A DNA stretch of 64,000 nt from Cymbomonas tetramitiformis (GCA_001247695.2 LGRX02027214.1:124001-188000), one strand, 5' to 3'. Shown: positions 45,659 to 58,200, counted from the first letter of the stretch. Made by a program: numbers and translations. Notes: generated by a model from the letters alone, not told the origin.

Positions 45659-48600
45659 TCAGTTCATCTTATCAATTTCAATGCTTTGCAACACCTCAGG
45701 TCGGCCAAGACGAACCCATGGAATGTGATTTTTCTTCTTGGCAAATTTATCTGGTGTGTAATCAAGAATCTTCCGAAGAGTCTGCTCCTGCAACTTTCCT
45801 GAGAAATCCGATGTGTCAGCACATTCCATGGCGTTGTGCTCAGCGAGTGGATTATCCATATCACATATTTCATGCACGCTCATCCGCGAACCCGCTGGTG
45901 GACACTGTTGTTCCTCTGCGTCAACAACGTGATTCTCAGTGGACTTGTCTTTCTTCTTCTTCTTACTGGCCACTGGAATATTCGGCCTGGCAGTGTTCAT
46001 GTACGGATTTACCGAGTCCTGACTTACTTTCGCCTTCTTCTTCTTACTCGCTGACGCAGCAATGCTTTGCCCAGTGCACACCAGATTTGAGTGGAGAATA
46101 TTCATCGGCTTTGAAACATATACATCATTCCTGCCAGAGGTGGCATCCAGCAGCCGCAAACCAAAATCAAGCAGATGCAGTTGTAAAGGACAGGCACACC
46201 ATTTCATTGGTACATTCCGCGCAGCGCAGGAAATTGCTGCAGACATCGCAGAAATCGTGGGCGTGTCTACGAGTGCGACTGCCGAGTGGCTGCCGGCAGT
46301 GAGAGTATCATTGGAAAAGTGATCATTGAGGGATTGCAGTGTGTGAGCGAGGCACGCACTTATACATGCATTCCCAGCCTCCCGTGTCGAAGTCGTCGAG
46401 GCAGTCACTCTGATCGCCATCTGCACGGTGGCGAGCGCGCTCCTCCGGGAGATCCACCATCACCTTCACAAAGTCCTCCATCATGCTTGTGCACAGCCTC
46501 TCCGTGACCGGCGTGCTGTGCTCCAGGGAGGGGCTGCAGTTGATCTCGATCAACCACACCTTAAAATCACTATCAATACAGAAATCGTAGCCGTACAGCT
46601 CACACGAGCCTCGGCGAGCCTCAACCTCGGCCTGGTCCCACACATCCCCACACCCACATCACCCCTGCCGCCATCAGTTGCTGTCCATCATGCGCACGTC
46701 CAGCATTGACAGCATCCGTTCAGCAAAGCAGCGCCTCTGCTCGATTACCTGCGACACGTCCACCCAGACGCCAGCTTGCATGCTCACAAAATCGAGCGCG
46801 AGATGAATTGCGATGCTTCAGAATTGATCACATCCTTTGACCTCAGAACTCTGAACCCAGGGGACGCCTTGCTGAGGGGGGACACAGGAAGGAAGGGTCC
46901 AAGGCACGCACCTGCGCACACTCCATCGTCATCTTGACAATAGAGCGCATGTCAGCGTTCACTTTGCTCCAAATCGCATTCGCCTCCGCCTCGCCATAGT
47001 TTCTTTGCAGGTAGCGGACAAACTGCTGCACCTCCCACATATTACCTGCAGAATCGGACACATCCACACGGCTCCCCGGCAGGTCACGCCCCCCTCCAAT
47101 TAAGACGTTGCATCGGAGCGGCCCTCAGGCCTCCGCCGAACCGATGCTTTTGCCATGGCACAGACAACGAGCAGCCGCAACCTCGGTGCATGCCTCCACT
47201 ACCGCGCCTCCACACTCCGGCGCGGGCCTCCCTGAGGCACAAGCCCGCAGCCAACAATCCAGGGCAACAGTAGCACACGAAGGTGGCGCGGCAAGGGGCG
47301 AACCTTCGCCCATGCCCTCTTCATCAAATTTGTCGCTGTACTTCGCGATGGAATTGTTGGAAAGGTGCTGAAAGTTGTTGTCCACGTCGGTCAGAGTGAA
47401 GTCCTCCGCGCAGAATCTCAAGTAGCACTCGTCGTAGAACCACACCGTCAGCGGGTTCCAGTTCGTCACCTGCAATACCCGTCATAGACCCACCCCATCA
47501 ATCGACTCCACGTTGCCACCTGTCCTAGAGCCACACCGCCAGTTGGCCCCAATATGTCCTCTGCTCCTCCTCTCACACGCCCAATCGCCAGAGCCGGCCC
47601 TTAAAAGCCCCAAGTGATGACCCGGGGATTTGCACGCCGGTGGACATCCACACCACGGGTGCCGGTGACTACGCATGGTGGACATCCACACTACGGGTGC
47701 CGGCGACAACACATGCGCCCATCTCCTCCACACAGCCGTCGCTTCTCACCGCAGGAGTTCCAGTGCAACATGTATTACCACATGTGGTCCCAGGGCGCAG
47801 ACTGAACCGATGGAGAAGGCCGAAGGCTCAAGATAGAGTGGGACTGGACACCCACCAGCACCCACTGGCGAATGTCAAACTTGCGGCCGAAGAGGATCAG
47901 CGGGTGTTCCATGTATTTCTGGATGATCCAATGGTCGTCCTCTGGAGTCTCCTCCCCGATGTAGTGCATGATCATGTCCAGCTGGTTGTACAGCTTGATG
48001 CCTCGCCCGCGCGACTTTCCCGCCGGCTTCAGCACCCACACATTTTTGGCACCTGGGCAGCGGCGGCCCCACTTCCCCTCTGCCTCACTGGCGTGGCAAG
48101 CCGGCACTCCGTCAAAACGAGCCCCTGGAAGGATGCGTAATGAGGATTGATGAGCGGCGGGTGAGGCTGCCGCTCGTTTCACTCAACACCTGTGCAACCC
48201 ACTCGTCCGACTTGGGCCAGCCGGGTCACATCAGGCAGAGCACCTAAAACCTCCTCCAACTGTGCACCGATGGTACGGCGGCAGAAGGCGTGTACGCTAA
48301 TGGCCGGGAACTCACCGTCGATGGAGGCAGACTGCGGGGAGCGCGCTTTGAGCTCGGTCAGCGCCGTCTCAATCTCCTCGGTCATGCTCAGGCTGAGGGG
48401 GACCAGTCCTTCGATCGGTTCAGTTGCCACCTGCATCCCGGGAACTTGGGTGCTGAGTCATCATCGCCCCAGCCCAGGTCAAGTCATCATGGCCTCGCGT
48501 AACGGCATCCTCTCGAACCACGCGGCCAGCGTGCCCTGCCGCCGCTGGATACAGCTGTCCTCCGAACGATATTGCACATGGCGAAGCGCTCACCTGTCCG

Positions 48601-51600
48601 AAGGTGCTGCGGACCCTCGTGGGCAGCCTGGCAGGGGCATCGGATATCGAGGGCCTGGCTGCCGGCGCCGCCGCATCCAACCCGGTGGGGCCCTCGATCT
48701 CCAGCCCATCCTGCGGCCCACTGCTGGGCTGCTCCGCGGCGCTCCCTGGCTTGTACGCCAGCACGCTGCGCAGCCCATAGCCAATGCTGGGGGCCGGCGT
48801 CTCCGCGCGGCTCAGCGCTGCGGCGTCCTCTTCCGCTGCTCCGGGGCATTCCGCAGCACCTGCCGGGTGCTCAGCTCTCTCTGCGGCATCCGCGCCCGCC
48901 GCCTCCTTGGTTCGGTCTCGCTCCTCCTTGCCTGCGTCCTCCGCGCCGCTGCCTTCCCCTGCCTCACCACCTCCCCCCTCGCTCGAAGCGCCCCCTCCCT
49001 GCCCGACGTCCCTGGGTGGTAATGCGGCCCCACCAGCGCCTGCCTCGCTGCTATGGTCATCTGGCGAGTCCGCCCCGTCCGTGCTGCCACAGCCCTCGCT
49101 TCCCTGCGCACCCGTCTCCTCTTCTGCGTTGCTGCTCGCCCTGTTTGCTTCCATGTCGCCGTCCGATGCCGGCATTTCTCGCTCATCCACGGCTGACATC
49201 GCCGTCACGTCCATCTTTCCAGGCGCCTCATCCACAGCTGGCATCTCTGCTGCCTCCGTCCCTGCAGGCGCCTCGTCTGCGGTGGCCGGTCCCACCTCAT
49301 CCCCATGGCTGCTGCGCTCTGCCAAATTTGCCACCACCAATCTGCCAGCCTCCGCGTCCTCCTCGCTCTCCGGCGCCGCAGGCCGGGTCCCCGCACCCTC
49401 CGCCGCATCACCTTCACCAGGGACCACGCTCCCGGTATCTGCCGCTGTGTGCAGCTCACCTCCGGCATCCTTGTCCTCCACCGCGTCAACTTCAGAGCCT
49501 AGCCCAGGAGTGCACATCCCTTCCGCGCTGTTGCCATCGGGCTCCCGGCCGTCAGCATCCGCCTGCTCCGGAGATGAGCCCTGCCATCCCCCCAAAGCGC
49601 TCCCACAGCCCTTGCAAGCAGCTCAGCCCGTGCTCACAGGGCAAACTTGCTCAGTCCGCTTCTTACTCACGCCTAATCTCTCCATTCCAGGCCACCTACC
49701 AGCAGCACCATGGACCCCGGAGACACAGCGCAGGGGGTTGACCACACGCCTCAGGACCCCTCGACGCACCTGCGCCTCCACGCGGAGGTAGCTGGGCTGG
49801 AAGCCAGGGACGGGATGCGGGATGCCCTCGAGTCCAGCGCGGAAGCACGAGCAGCTGAGCAGAGTGCACCACTGCTTGTCGCTCAAGTTCGGGAGCTCCG
49901 GGCACAGCCCCTCCCCGTGGCCGTCGCCCTCCTCCTCCACCAAGTACTTGAGGAACCGCAGCCGCACCTGCTCCCCCCCGGCAGGCGCCCGCGCCGGTGT
50001 GCAACGGTCGCCTCCCCCCCGCAGGACGGCCCACCCCACACTACCAGCATGCAACATGCAGCACGGGCAGAGCGCTGGGCGCGCAACAGCAGGGCGCCTC
50101 CGACAAGGCCTCTCCGTCAAGCTTTTGCTCGCCAGACAAGGATATCAGGAGCAGGGGCGCAGAAGGCCGCACGGGCGACACCTGGCACACTTCAAGCGCA
50201 AGCCCGACCGCCTCGGCGCTGTTGACCCCCTGCGCACCCCCGACAGCTCCCCCACATTCCGGTTGATTTGCGTGAAGAGCTGTTGGTGCTTTGCCTGAGG
50301 CAGCCTATCCTGCGTGAGCGCTATGGGAGGCGGTTCGTTTCTAGCAGCAAGGGCGCCCCTGTGACGAAGCTGCGGGTGGACCCTACACCCCGCTGAGCAT
50401 ATGATATATATATATATATATATATACAACGTTGTATACATATATTGCTACGCCAATGCGAATTCGCCACCACTTAAGACGTCACCTTGCAGTGGCATGG
50501 CGCTACAGGGCGTGAGGGGCTACGGGGGTAAGCTCCGAGGGGGGGAAGCGGCGGCGGGCTCACCTTCGGGTGGATGCCCCCGTCGAGGAGGGCGCGCTTG
50601 AGGATGCTCTCCGCGGCGCACCACCGGAAGTCCGTGACGAACGCGGCGAAGTCTGCCGGGTCGTTCAGGTTGTAGCAGCGGGGGAACATGCTCCAAGGGT
50701 CCTGGTCACTGAACCACCGCAACTGCGTGCGCAGGCTGTTGAGCAAGCCCGCCTTGGTGGTCAGGCAGTTGGCCACATTCTCGAAGTGGTTCACGATTTG
50801 GTGCGGCGCGAGGCGGCGGTAGCCGATGTCGCGGGCCCTCAGGGACCACTTCAGATCCCAGAACACGCTCTCAGAGTCTTTGTTCTCATACCAGCCTGCC
50901 GCACACGCCAAGCTCCCTGGTCACTCGCCCCTGCGCTCATCCTCTGCCCACTCGCGCGCTCGATGCAAACCCTGCACCCCCCTTGACAGTGTACCAGATC
51001 AAATTCCCTGGAGGATCGGGGGTTGGGGGCGTGCCTGCGGTGGTGAAGTGCAGATGGATGGGCCAGTGGGTAGGGGGCACGAGGGGGGTCTCACCTCGCG
51101 CCTTGAGGGCCTTCCGGAGGTCCTCGTAGCAGCCCGAGATGGCGAAGACTTTCGCCGCGAGCGGAAGCTTGTGGCGCGCCTTCCATGCCGAGTACTCCAG
51201 GTCGAAGTTCGCTGTAGGATCATAGGGGCTGGGGTTTGGGTACTTGAACTTCGGGGTGGCCTCCTCCAGCGGTGGCCCCACCTCCGGCCTCGTGCTTGGC
51301 GGCTTTGACAGAATCTCTTTCAGCTTGCTCTCCACCTTGGGCGCCAACCGTCGTTGCCTCTCTTCCTCGTCCTTTCGCCTGTGTCTCTCACCACAGCCCC
51401 TTCCAGAGCCTTCATCAGACGCCCAGCTCGCCTATGCGCAGCTGCACCATTCTGGCGGAGATTCGTCCGTAAATGGGGCGCCGGTACAGCACCGCTACCA
51501 AATCTGATGAGCTGTGGGCTGAGCCGGAGTAGCCCGGCTCTTGGGCAGAGGCATAGGCACCTCCAGCGCAGCTGTGGGCTGAGCCGGAGTAGCCCGGCTC

Positions 51601-53036
51601 TTGGGCAGAGGCATAGGCACCTCCAGCGCAGCTGTGGGCTGAGCCGGAGTAGCCCGGCTCTTGGGCAGAGGCATAGGCACCTCCAGCGCGGCTGTGGGCT
51701 GAGCCGGAGTAGCCCGGCTCTTGGGCAGAGGCATAGGCACCTCCAGCGCAGCTGTGGGCTGAGCCGGAGTAGCCCGGCTCTTGGGCAGAGGCATAGGCAC
51801 CTCCAGCGCAGCTGTGGGCTGAGCCGGAGTAGCCCGGCTCTTGGGCAGAGGCATAGGCACCTCCAGCGCGGCTGTGGGCTGAGCCGGAGTAGCCCGGCTC
51901 TTGGGCAGAGGCATAGGCACCTCCAGCGCGGCTGTGGGCTGAGGGGTGCAACCGTCGTGCGGTGAGGGGTGAAACGGCAACGGGGTGTCGGGCTTCACAC
52001 CTGATATCATCGAGTTCCTGCTGCCGCTCGCGCTGAAGCTGCCGACGCACCTTCTCCTGCTCACGCGCGCCCTCACACATCAGCAAGATGCGCTGGCGCA
52101 GCTTCTCCCGCTGCGCCGCCGCGAGCGCCTCGCGGTCTTCGCGGGACTGCTCCTTGTTCTGCCGCTGGCTCGCCATGTCGTTCAGCGTGTGCATCTGTGC
52201 CTCGAGGAGCCGAGCAGACGCTGCCCGCGCTGCCGCTCGTGCCTCCAGTCGCTCCCTGTGCCCGGCAAGCCGCCGGGATGCACCCCGCCTCCCCTCACGC
52301 GGCTGCGGGCTCTCCCTCCAGCGGGTGACCTCCACCAGAAAGTAAAAGAGACCCCCTTTTTCGGGGTGTGTGGCCTATAGCCCCCTTGGCTTATTGTGAC
52401 CTCCACCAGAAAGTAAAAGAGACCCCCTTTTCTGGGGTGTGTGGCCTATAGCCCCCTTGGCTTATTGTGACCTCCACCATCAAAGCAAGGTGCTGCGATG
52501 TGGCAGTGCACCGCGTCAGGCTCGCCGTGCAGCTGAAAACTCCGAAGTGGCTCGTCCCCCGTGTCATCGAGTGTTGCCGGGGAGTGGGGGTTAGAAGGGA
52601 AGATGATCAGAAGGGGGCTGGGAAGGGTTGAGGACTGAGCGCATGGGGGGCAAGAAGATCAGGGAGAGAGCGCCACGGAGTGCCGCCTGTGAGGCTCATC
52701 TGCGCCTGCGCGGGATTCGAGCGAAGCCTCTCCGAGGCACTGACATCCCTCTCACTCCTGGGTCTGTCGAGGGGCGCGGCACGTAGAGGGTCAGCACCTG
52801 GTGCAGGGCCGGTCGGGATCGAGCTCGGGGGTTGGTTCGATTTCGTGTTCAGGATCCTTGCTTCGCCGCCAGTAGTCGTACACGCGTGGGTCGGAGAAGA
52901 CGCGGCTCGCCACGGCGGGCTTCTCGCGTGGCATGTAGGCGCCGAGCATCTGTGCGTACGGGCTGGCATCAAGCTTTCTCAAGGCAGCGCTGGACTTCTT
53001 TTCTCTGCGTGGGCGATTTACCGAAATGTCCACATC
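45659..53036 (-). CDS. TTLL3: Tubulin glycylase, TTLL3/TTLL8-like, 12-13 exons
   Basis: Exons, 5' to 3', phases agreeing: 52001-52329, 51095-51378, 50564-50895, 50238-50294, 49770-49967, 48594-49610, 48316-48430, 47856-48052, 47304-47469, 46912-47045, 46360-46625, 45659-46130, about 1188 residues. Exon 52791-53036 may precede them. Order: Gln/Arg-rich coiled coil; KVFAISGCYEDLRKALKARG with FPRCYNLNDPADFAAFVTDF (TTLL3-type N-terminal module); a 339-residue Ala/Glu/Asp-rich insert; then the ATP-grasp core: NVWVLKPAGKSRGRG, WIIQKYMEHPLILFGRKFD, IRQWVLV-TNWNPLTVWFY, NNSIAKYSDKF, CELYGYDF and VWLIEINCSPSLEHSTPVT (the E-x-N binding Mg-ATP). KSRGRG and LVTNWNPL are typical of TTLL3/8, which add the first glycine to tubulin side chains in cilia. 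The C-terminal exon adds two lysine clusters (SKKKKAK, SKKKKKDK). No catalytic motif is missing. The acidic and N-terminal exon limits are least certain. Confidence 0.88.
47638..47718. repeat. 39-40 bp direct duplication in a TTLL3 intron
   Basis: GGTGGACATCCACACCACGG and GGTGGACATCCACACTACGG begin two adjacent copies, each continuing GTGCCGG-GAC. It lies in the intron 47470-47855. Confidence 0.8.
50405..50425. repeat. (AT)n microsatellite in a TTLL3 intron
   Basis: A TATATATA run of about 20 bp within the intron 50295-50563. It also generates an Ile/Tyr-alternating spurious frame. Confidence 0.85.
51511..51948. repeat. Intronic minisatellite, 7 x 60 bp plus a partial copy
   Basis: The unit beginning GCTGTGGGCTGAGCCGGAGT and ending CACCTCCAGCGC is repeated at 51511, 51571, 51631, 51691, 51751, 51811 and 51871, with an 18-bp partial copy at 51931. 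It lies wholly in the TTLL3 intron 51379-52000. The minus frame reads through it as a 20-residue repeat, but the flanking exons join in frame only if the 622-nt intron is removed. Confidence 0.95.
52327..52475. repeat. Roughly 71-bp tandem duplication next to a TTLL3 exon
   Basis: GTGACCTCCACCAGAAAGTA to CCCTTGGCTTATT is present twice, followed by a partial third start (GTGACCTCCACCAT). Each copy supplies, on the minus strand, a pyrimidine tract ending TTTCTGGTGGAG|GTCAC, so the splice acceptor of exon 52001-52329 has a duplicated twin about 71 nt upstream. Confidence 0.85.
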
Positions 53037-53297
53037 CTGTGTTCCAAGACGACCTCACGAGCGGCTCAGGCGGAGCTTCCGGCAGTGCTCGGGAACATCG
53101 TAAGAGTCAACGTTTACGCGGCAGACGAGGTAACGGATAGTCGACAGTCATGCGGCAACCGACGTGTGGAAGGTGTCAAAATTCAGATGAGGTGAAGGAT
53201 CGGCCATCAAGGCACCCTAGGGACAGGAAGGTGACACTACTCGACCCTTCCAGTGGTGGCAAGGAAACTGGATGTCATCGATCCGGCCCGCGGCTAG

Positions 53298-53640
53298 CTA
53301 CGAGGTGACGCGATAGGGTCGGCAGGCGTAGAAAAGGATGACGAAACTTGCCACAAACACGGAGTCGTTCCAACCGCCGCCGCGATTGAGGAAACGTTCC
53401 TCGCTCCCCGGCTTCATGGCGTCGCTCTCCAGACGTATGGACGAGGTGGACTGCGCGCGGCGAGTTTTCGCGCTGGACGCCCCGCGCCCATCCTCCGAGG
53501 AAGTAGGCTTGTCCGTTGGGGAAAAGTCCGCAACTGTGTCCCAGACTTTGTCCTTGCCAGCGCGTGCGACAACCACCGCAGCGCGACCCGACCCCGCGGC
53601 CTGCAGGGGCGTGCAGCTCAGAGCGACGTGAACAGAGGTG
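53298..53640 (-). CDS. Hypothetical protein, C-terminal exon with terminal membrane segment
   Basis: The minus frame reads KDKVWDTVADFSPTDKPTSS, STSSIRLESDAMKPGSEER, FLNRGGGWNDSVFVASFVIL and FYACRPYRVTS before a TAG. Composition is regular and the last 20 residues form a single hydrophobic segment with a short basic tail, like a tail-anchored protein. No start or upstream exon could be tied in (53693-54040 on the same strand is another candidate frame). It ends about 260 bp upstream of the TTLL3 candidate first exon. Family unknown. Confidence 0.3.
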
Positions 53641-54040
53641 GCCGCGACATGCCATAGCACTAGCTTGCATTGCACCGAAACGAAATTGTGCCTCATCCTC
53701 GGGTCGACTTGTCAAAAATAGGGTAGAATCCCTTGTCTCTGGTCTTCGCAGGGCTAAACCAAAACCAAAGGCAAATCCACAGTCTACAAGCTGGGTTCGC
53801 TCCGACAAGCGCTATCCTTAGCTGCTCGACTAAACTTCGGGCGGATGTGTGGCTAGGAATTCGCGGGACGTTCAGCAGAGACGTGGGGCATACCACGTGT
53901 TTTTCACGAGAAGGGACTGCCAAGGCGTCCTCGGAAGGCAGCGAGTTATGCCGCCGAAGCGCGGATAGACTCGCGTTAGCTTGCCTTCCCCGCGAGCTTT
54001 TCCTGTAAACATCGAGTGAAGAGCCGAAAATCAGCAACAA

Positions 54041-55272
54041 AGAGGACGTTCAACATTGAATAACCCGCATGTTTTTAGCGCGATAATGTAGACGAGGCTA
54101 ATGGTAATCTGCCGCTTGTGAGGGCCGCTGCGCAAGTGACTTGCAACACGCGTAGGGCTGGGAGGCACCGTAAAGATTGCTGTAACGGATTGTTCTCAAG
54201 CGTCGACAAAGTGCTTGCTTGATGCGAGCTCATGATTGTGAGGTGAACTACTTTGTCGCTTAGCTCGACAAGGTCATTTATATACGTCAAACATATGGAT
54301 TGTCGGGTGCTTGCAGCAAGAAGCCCAGAAAGCACGGAAGGATTCGGGGGGTGTTAGATGGCAGTACATCAATAAACGCTTATCACACCTAGCGACGTTG
54401 CAAAAGCTCAGGTTATGGAGGCACCGAGGCGCAAACACTCCAGAGAAACGCTTGCAACCTTTCACGTTGCCCTTAGCAGCTTGCGAATGTGTGCCACAAA
54501 TCGAAGAATAGTTCCGTGCGCAAGCGTAGCAGTTGTCGCCATATGCAAGTTTCACTGTTGCGAGCTCTTGTATTCTTACACACTTCTGTATACTCTTGTG
54601 ATATGTCAAGTTGAAGTTGTTAAACGTCGTAATTTAGTCGTTCCCGCAACGAAAATCGTCCTCGCTGCTCGCCAGTCTCATTCAGCTGCGTGCCTGCCGG
54701 TGCGCTCAGTAAAGTACTGTAGACAGTGCAGTAACAGTTGAACAGTTCAACAGTCCGAGTCGAGTGAGGGTCATCAGACTGACACTCACACACGACGCTA
54801 CGCCCCTCTCGTCTGCACACGACAGACACTGTGTCACGCTCGACTGTTCAACTGTCGCTGCGCTGTCGCTGTGCCTGTCGTGTGGCATGGCATATGGCAT
54901 GGCATGGCATGGCATGGCATGCGATGGCATGGCATGCGATGGCATGGCATGGCAGTCGCGGTCGCGGTCGGGTCAGTCCACAAACAGAAACTGGAAACTC
55001 AAACGTTAACAATTACAGTGGGACACTGTCGTGTGACACTGTACAGTTGTCGCTGTCGTCTCTCTCTCGCGTCGCGTCGGTCTCTCGTCTCGCGTCGGTC
55101 TGTCTCTCGTCTCACAACATAGAACATTACCTCGAGGTACCCATTGAATATGTGAATATCCTTTGAATATGTTATTTTTCTGGAAGATTTTGAACCTTCG
55201 CTTTTTCAGTAGGCGCGAGAGTAACCCGCAGTAAACGACGAATATGAAGACCTTCTGATAGCCTGGGTTCAA
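54041..55272. other. Spacer upstream of the MAP10-like gene, with GGCAT repeats
   Basis: The words GGCATGGCAT and GCGATGGCATGGCAT form a short tandem at 54886-54953, and TGTCGCTGTCGCTG-type words lie near 54847-54870 and 55040-55060. No supported exon. A promoter for the gene at 55273 is expected here but no element can be named. Confidence 0.4.
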
Positions 55273-58200
55273 ATGGACAGCTTGTACTCCCTCGAAGTTC
55301 TTGTCACAAACGTCAAGCTTTCCGTCGATCTTCCATGCCAACATGAGAGTATTCCGACTTTAACTGTGGCGGTACGCCTTCTCGACTTTCCAGTTCTGTT
55401 GATTCACGGCGAACGTGAAAAAAACTCGAAAGTACACACGATAATTCCAAAGGGTGACTACTCGTTCAACTCCGGAAAGTCGTGTTTGTTCAAAGCCAAC
55501 TTCGCGGATCTGGACAAGCAGCTCAAGGAGGTCCGTGCACCGTTAACGGATTGTCCTCGCTTTAAAACTTCAGTGCTTTAGATGATCCCCCTCGGTGTGA
55601 AGTTCAGCATTCCCGATGAAATAACTCGGCACTGTCTTGTTGTGGGGCCCGTTCTCCGTCGCGGCGCGGTGCGTCATAAATGATTGTTGCGGTTTCTCGC
55701 CGTCGCGGGCTGCTTGGCTTCATTGTACTCGTATTAATCTGCGATTGAGTTTTGTTGTGACGAATCTGAACTCCGCATTTGGCCCTGGGATATGGTGTGT
55801 CTTCTGCCCTCGGAGCGAAGGTCAATGCCGTCGCTTGGCCATCATAGATTACACCTCAGGTATCAGCGGGACGCATGTCTCACTCGATGCGCTGGTAGAC
55901 CAAGGTCCATGCTAGTAATTTTGCCTTGTAAGTCTCGTCGTGAGTCGTTCGTTGTGCGAGGTGTTGCAGACGCCTTTGTTTATTGTCCTCACTGATGCGA
56001 CGCTCACGAAGCGGACCAAGGTACACGGGAGCGGCTCCGTGGCCTTATGCAGCCCTGCAGATCGCACCGATAGTAGCAGAACCGCGAAGCAGCAACAGTT
56101 CTGGCCGCCGACTGGCGGCTATCTTAAGGAAACGGTCACGCTTTACAGCCTAATGGGGCATCGTATTGGCACTTTGGGGCTGTACGTGAGACTGTCTTGC
56201 CGTGGACAGGCCATGTTGTCCCACTTTACCCACACGCTAGAGGTGCCGTCAGTGCAGGTCGTACATCTGATCGCCCGCCGTCGCCGTTGCCTGAGTTCCT
56301 TTTCTACGTTTCACATCGCGTCTTCCAAGCTCGCATGGCGTGCTGGAGGGGGCTTGCCTGCTTGCGTGGCTTTCGTCTCCGGACAACCTTCCGTCGTGTG
56401 CATGAGCGGCTGAGGCAAAGTTCATGACGCACGGATGGATCCATTCATGTACGCTGTGTTCACGAACGTCTGCCAGTCAAAATCGCTAATAGCCGTTCAG
56501 CGCACGTCGTAGGAATTTCTAGCGAGAGGGCTGTGAAGTTTGTTCAGCCTCAGACGGGGGCGTCGGCCAGGATCGCGCGAGCGCTCATGTGCCTGCTGCT
56601 GCGTCGACCAACTCGGGAGCTCCGCCAGAGACGGACAAGCACGGAACTTTGCAAGAGGAGGGAGTGAGAACGATGGGAGAGCGGAAGCCGGGGAGCTTCG
56701 CGTCTCCAGCAGTCACTTTTGCGGAACCGCGTGACGTGGAGGACACGCAGCTGCCAGGTGTGTGTCGCCTGATCGCTGCGTGCTGCACCTGCATGCAGGT
56801 TGCGGACATGCACCATCTCGATGTTACAAGACCTGTGTTGATACTCGCCAGGTGTGTCGCCTGATTGCTACGTGCTGCATCTGCATGCACATCGCGGACA
56901 TGCACCTTTGCGATGTTACAAAACCTGTGTTGATACTCTGCAGGTGCCCCACCTGACGCTCCCAACATCAGCGGACAGCCATATGCCATGGGCTCCATGG
57001 CAGGCCTGCAGCCACGCATGCCCCAACAAGTCGGTATGGACTCTCCCGGCTCGGCACATCTCCTGACCAGTCGACTCCAAGCCTTCGCCGGTTCTTTGCG
57101 AAGGTGGCGGCTACTTTGTACATAGAAAATGCATGAGCACGAGACGATTTCTATTCTTGCCTTGCAAATCTCTCTTGCTACAGTGCTTGCAAATCGTACC
57201 CTCATCTCTTTTCTCCGTTTTCTTCTCACGCTCAGGATCACTCTCTGGCCCTCTGGCCGAGTGAGGGTCCCTTGCCGGCTTAGTCCGCGCAAGGAACTCA
57301 TCGCCGTGCAAGTCCTCGAACACAACCGTGAGAAAGAGTTCTCAGGGTGACGAGTGGCACCGCACAACCGGCTCCTAGCCTCTCCTCTTCATATCATCGC
57401 CTCTCCCCTCGCTCAGCCCCAGTGCCTCCATATGCGCGATCATGGCCTCAGCCAGAAACTGATCGCCGTGGATCTCTTTGATGCGTCACCGCTCGTGCCT
57501 ACACATGGCTTTGGGTCCTGCACTGAAACTGTCAGCGGATTGTGTCGCTTGGTTAAGATAATAGCCGACGACCACCAGCACGCCTTGTCGCCGCCCGCGC
57601 TTACCTCACATGCATTCATCCCTGGGGCTACATTTGCGGCCCCCCCTCCATCTCGTGGTGTGTGAGGTCTCCAGGCCCAGGGGCGGCATCTTGTCAGCAG
57701 GGCATGCATCTTGTCTTGTCAGCACGGCATGCATCTTGTCTTGTCAGCAGGGCATGCATCTTGTCTCGCCAGCAGGGCATGCATCTTGTCTTGTCAGCAC
57801 GGCATGCATCTTGTCTTGCCAGCAGGGCATCATCTTGTCTTGTCAGCAGGGCATGCATCTTGTCTTGTCAGCAGGGCATCATCTTGTCTTGCCAGCAGGG
57901 CATGCATCTTGTCTTGCCAGCAGGGCATGCATCTTGTCTTGTCAGCAGGGCGTGCATCTTGTCTTGTCAGCATCGTGTCTTGCCAGCAGGGCATCATCTT
58001 GTCTTGCCAGCATGCATCTTGTCTTGTCAGCAGGGCGTGCATCTTGTGTCTTGTCAGCAGGGCATGCATCGTGTCTTGCCAGCAGGGCATGCATCTTGTC
58101 TCGCCAGCAGGGCATGCATCTTGTCATGTCAGCAGGGCATGGATCTTGTTTTGTCAGCAGGGCATGCATATTTAGTTGTCAGCAGGGCATGCATCTTGTC

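Noticed and set aside
48572..49791. Large plus-strand frames of 335-389 codons opposite the TTLL3 acidic exon
   Set aside because: They are antisense shadows of a GC-rich, low-complexity exon. The minus frame fits the phases of neighbouring TTLL3 exons; the plus frames are Pro/Ser-rich with no start context or partner exon.
51354..52335. A 306-residue protein continuing through the 60-bp array in the TTLL3 gene
   Set aside because: The read-through frame stops at 51415. Splicing 52001 to 51378 joins a coiled coil smoothly in phase 2 and leads into the conserved TTLL3 module.
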